NCBI GenBank assembly: GCA_016218405.1
Contig: JACREE010000054.1
Coordinates: 1 to 33,216, forward strand
DNA length: 33,216 nucleotides
Source of the DNA: Gammaproteobacteria bacterium
GTDB taxonomy: Bacteria > Pseudomonadota > Gammaproteobacteria > HIGHO2-12-38-15
Direction: 5' to 3'
The notes beneath the pieces are model-generated. The model had not been told where the DNA came from. It saw only the letters and a list, made by a program, of their open reading frames with translations, and ran no database searches. Numbering within the stretch: position 1 is the stretch's first letter; the number at the start of each line of letters is the position of its first letter. The translations under genes and the position numbers were made by a program. Below, piece after piece: positions 31,669-33,216 of this stretch.

Positions 31669-33051
31669 CTAATGTTTTGATCGTTGAGAAGGAGGAATCA
31701 ACGCCTGTGCTTTTTCTTTAAATTGTGCAGAACGGCGTTTCCAAAATGAATAAGTGCCGCGTTGCGATTTGGATTTTAAGGCCAAACCGATGCTGATGCC
31801 GACCCCGATTAAAATTGTGCAGCACGCAAGCACAAAGAGGACACCTTTCACCACCTTCCTGCCTGTTTTCTTTTTGGTATCTGATTTAAATAAAGCAGGC
31901 GCAAGAATAGGGCTCTTTTGGTTGAGTGTTTCAGAAAAAGTATTCAAACGTGTGTTGATGGGCTGCTCTTCATTTTTTAATATGTTTTGTAATTTTTCCA
32001 CAATTTGTTTTTTAGCTTCTAATTTCTCTTTTTTGTGGGCTGTTAAAGCAGGATTGTCGAGACGTTGATCCAGGGTTTTTAAAAAAGTTTCGCAAAGTTG
32101 CTTGAGTTCTTGTAAGGCATAGGCTTCTTTTATTAAAGTTTGTATTTCTTTTTCACAATACGCTAAAATTTTTAATTCATTAGACCGGATAATGGCGCCT
32201 TTTTCTAATAGAAGTCGGCACATCGAGACTTGTTGGTCTGCATGCAGTCCCATGGCAACACTCAGCGGTGTTTGCCCGCTGAAGCTTTGTTCGTTGATTT
32301 TTTGGGGATCTTTCTCACAGATTAGGTTAACTACTTTAAAGCAAGCGTAACGAACAGCTTCGTGCAGTGCCAAGTGGGAGGGGAATTGAAGATGTGTGTA
32401 GAGTATTGTCAGCACTTCTGAATCTAGTTTGGGTTGATGCATTGCCTGCTCAAACGCGGTTAGATAACACACCGGTTCTTGCTGGGGGAGAGCAGCTAAG
32501 GTTTTAATGATGTCTTTGTTTACTTTTTGCTGAAGCGCATATCGTAAAGGTGTAAAAAAATTCATGTCGATTGCGCTGTGGTCTCTTAAATCTGCATGAT
32601 GTTTAATGAAAAGATCAAGGCTGTCTTTATCGCCTTTTCTAATGAGGAAGTAAATTAAATCTTCCTTTGGTGTATTTAGATACCAAAGTCTTTGCATGAG
32701 TGCTACGGTATGAAATTGAGGGTGTGAGAAAAGTGCATCGAGGGTGTCGGTAGCGTGGAGAGCGATGGCACTGATGAGGGTGGTGTTGAGTGTATCTGGC
32801 AAGTTAAGTTCAGCAGTAGGATTGAGAGCAGCGACGTAGTCTGGATGTGCTGTAACAAGTGCCTGAAAATAGTCGAGATTGTTTGCCATGATGGCCAGGG
32901 GAAGTAGGGCTTGCTCGGGTAAGTTAAAACGCTCAAGTTCGCTGATTTCATTTTTTCTGATGTGTATGAGTGCTAAGGTGGACTCTCTGTCCAGCTTTAG
33001 GCTATCGAGTGCTTGTCTAAATGCTTTGTAGGATTCATCTACGGGAGGCAT
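31669..33051 (-). CDS. Ankyrin-repeat-like protein with C-terminal membrane anchor, candidate effector
   Basis: The 460-aa protein has degenerate ankyrin-like units from about 45 to 290; the clearest is INEQSFSGQTPLSVAMGLHADQQVSMCRLLLEKGA near 252-286, with others around FNLPEQALLPLAIMANNLDYFQALV and FFTPLRYALQQKVNKDIIKTL. A charged helical, probably coiled-coil segment follows at about 300-365, then a single membrane helix at 404-425 (VLFVLACCTILIGVGISIGLAL) and a basic Ser/Lys/Arg tail. No N-terminal signal is seen, so the helix is a tail anchor, possibly for host membranes if secreted. GAGG upstream of ATG 33051 serves as RBS. Confidence 0.8.
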   Translation of the reverse strand: MPPVDESYKAFRQALDSLKLDRESTLALIHIRKNEISELERFNLPEQALLPLAIMANNLDYFQALVTAHPDYVAALNPTAELNLPDTLNTTLISAIALHATDTLDALFSHPQFHTVALMQRLWYLNTPKEDLIYFLIRKGDKDSLDLFIKHHADLRDHSAIDMNFFTPLRYALQQKVNKDIIKTLAALPQQEPVCYLTAFEQAMHQPKLDSEVLTILYTHLQFPSHLALHEAVRYACFKVVNLICEKDPQKINEQSFSGQTPLSVAMGLHADQQVSMCRLLLEKGAIIRSNELKILAYCEKEIQTLIKEAYALQELKQLCETFLKTLDQRLDNPALTAHKKEKLEAKKQIVEKLQNILKNEEQPINTRLNTFSETLNQKSPILAPALFKSDTKKKTGRKVVKGVLFVLACCTILIGVGISIGLALKSKSQRGTYSFWKRRSAQFKEKAQALIPPSQRSKH

Positions 33052-33192
33052 GCTATTTTTCCTCGTTAAAAAATATTTTTTTAAAGCTTAACCCGAGTTT
33101 AATAGCTAAAAATTAAAAAAATCTGAAGATTTTTTAGATAAGATAAAAATACACTCCAGCAGCACACATACTCTCATTATCTTCCTCTCAGT

Positions 33193-33216
33193 ATCTTCAA
33201 GTACGAGGGGTATATA
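33193..33216. repeat. Partial match to one end of the 4847-5029 palindrome at the window edge
   Basis: Positions 33193-33215 match 5008-5030 at 20 of 23 bases (ATCTTCA.GTA.GAG.GGTATAT). The match runs to the window edge, so whether a whole element lies beyond cannot be seen. The rest of 33052-33192, upstream of the ankyrin gene, is A/T-rich with nothing else I can support. Confidence 0.45.

Noticed and set aside
33052-33110. TTAA-rich sequence upstream of the last ankyrin gene as a possible PmrA site
   Set aside because: The spacing of the TTAA words does not fit the direct-repeat PmrA consensus; the region is simply A/T-rich.

Overview
The window looks like a chromosomal stretch from a gammaproteobacterium of moderate-to-low GC (A/T-rich by eye, not computed), most plausibly a host-associated member of the Legionellales (Legionella/Coxiella/Berkiella-like). 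The clues are ordinary gammaproteobacterial housekeeping genes (apaH, fabV, pmbA, rsmE, sixA, hemF, a DamX-like protein) mixed with three large ankyrin-type proteins. One of these also has a eukaryotic-style F-box, the signature of secreted effectors in amoeba-dwelling bacteria. The genus is inference; no rRNA or tRNA gene is present to settle it.

Layout. 1-1786 (-): the 5' part of an F-box plus ankyrin gene that runs off the left edge. 1858-4845 (+): a stand-alone MobH/TraI_2-like protein, apaH and a carboxylesterase as an overlapping operon. 4847-5029: a 183-bp near-palindrome filling the gap to convergent fabV. 6305-7603: a TPR-methyltransferase. 7586-13578: a sulfatase module, with a membrane protein, a formylglycine-generating enzyme (FGE), a periplasmic HAD phosphatase and a secreted sulfatase, interrupted by an unknown HAD-like protein. 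13552-15287 (-): an AbiE-type toxin-antitoxin pair whose toxin gene overlaps the end of the sulfatase gene. 15418-15575: the rotted 3' end of a duplicate of the adjacent 898-aa ankyrin gene (15734-18430). 18695-19328 (+): a VapBC pair under a highly symmetrical operator. 19346-25862 (-): a tight four-gene operon, pmbA, DamX-like ATPase/SPOR protein, penicillin acylase, L-2-hydroxyglutarate oxidase. 25946-26716: rsmE, whose end is encoded by a 16-bp hairpin. 26721-29059: a TipAL-type MerR regulator with a classic 19-bp-spacer promoter, divergent from an ABC permease with no ATPase. 29071-30478: sixA and hemF. 30469-31488: an orphan antitoxin-like gene, then a HigBA pair. 31583-31668: a REP-like palindrome. 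31669-33051 (-): an ankyrin protein with a C-terminal membrane anchor.

How the parts relate. The sulfatase has Cys at the formylglycine position and the neighbouring FGE keeps both catalytic cysteines, so enzyme and activator are encoded together. Three complete toxin-antitoxin pairs and one orphan antitoxin are interspersed with the effector-like genes, which together with the duplicated and decayed ankyrin sequence suggests accessory DNA inserted between conserved blocks. No insertion sequence, CRISPR array, prophage or replication origin was seen.
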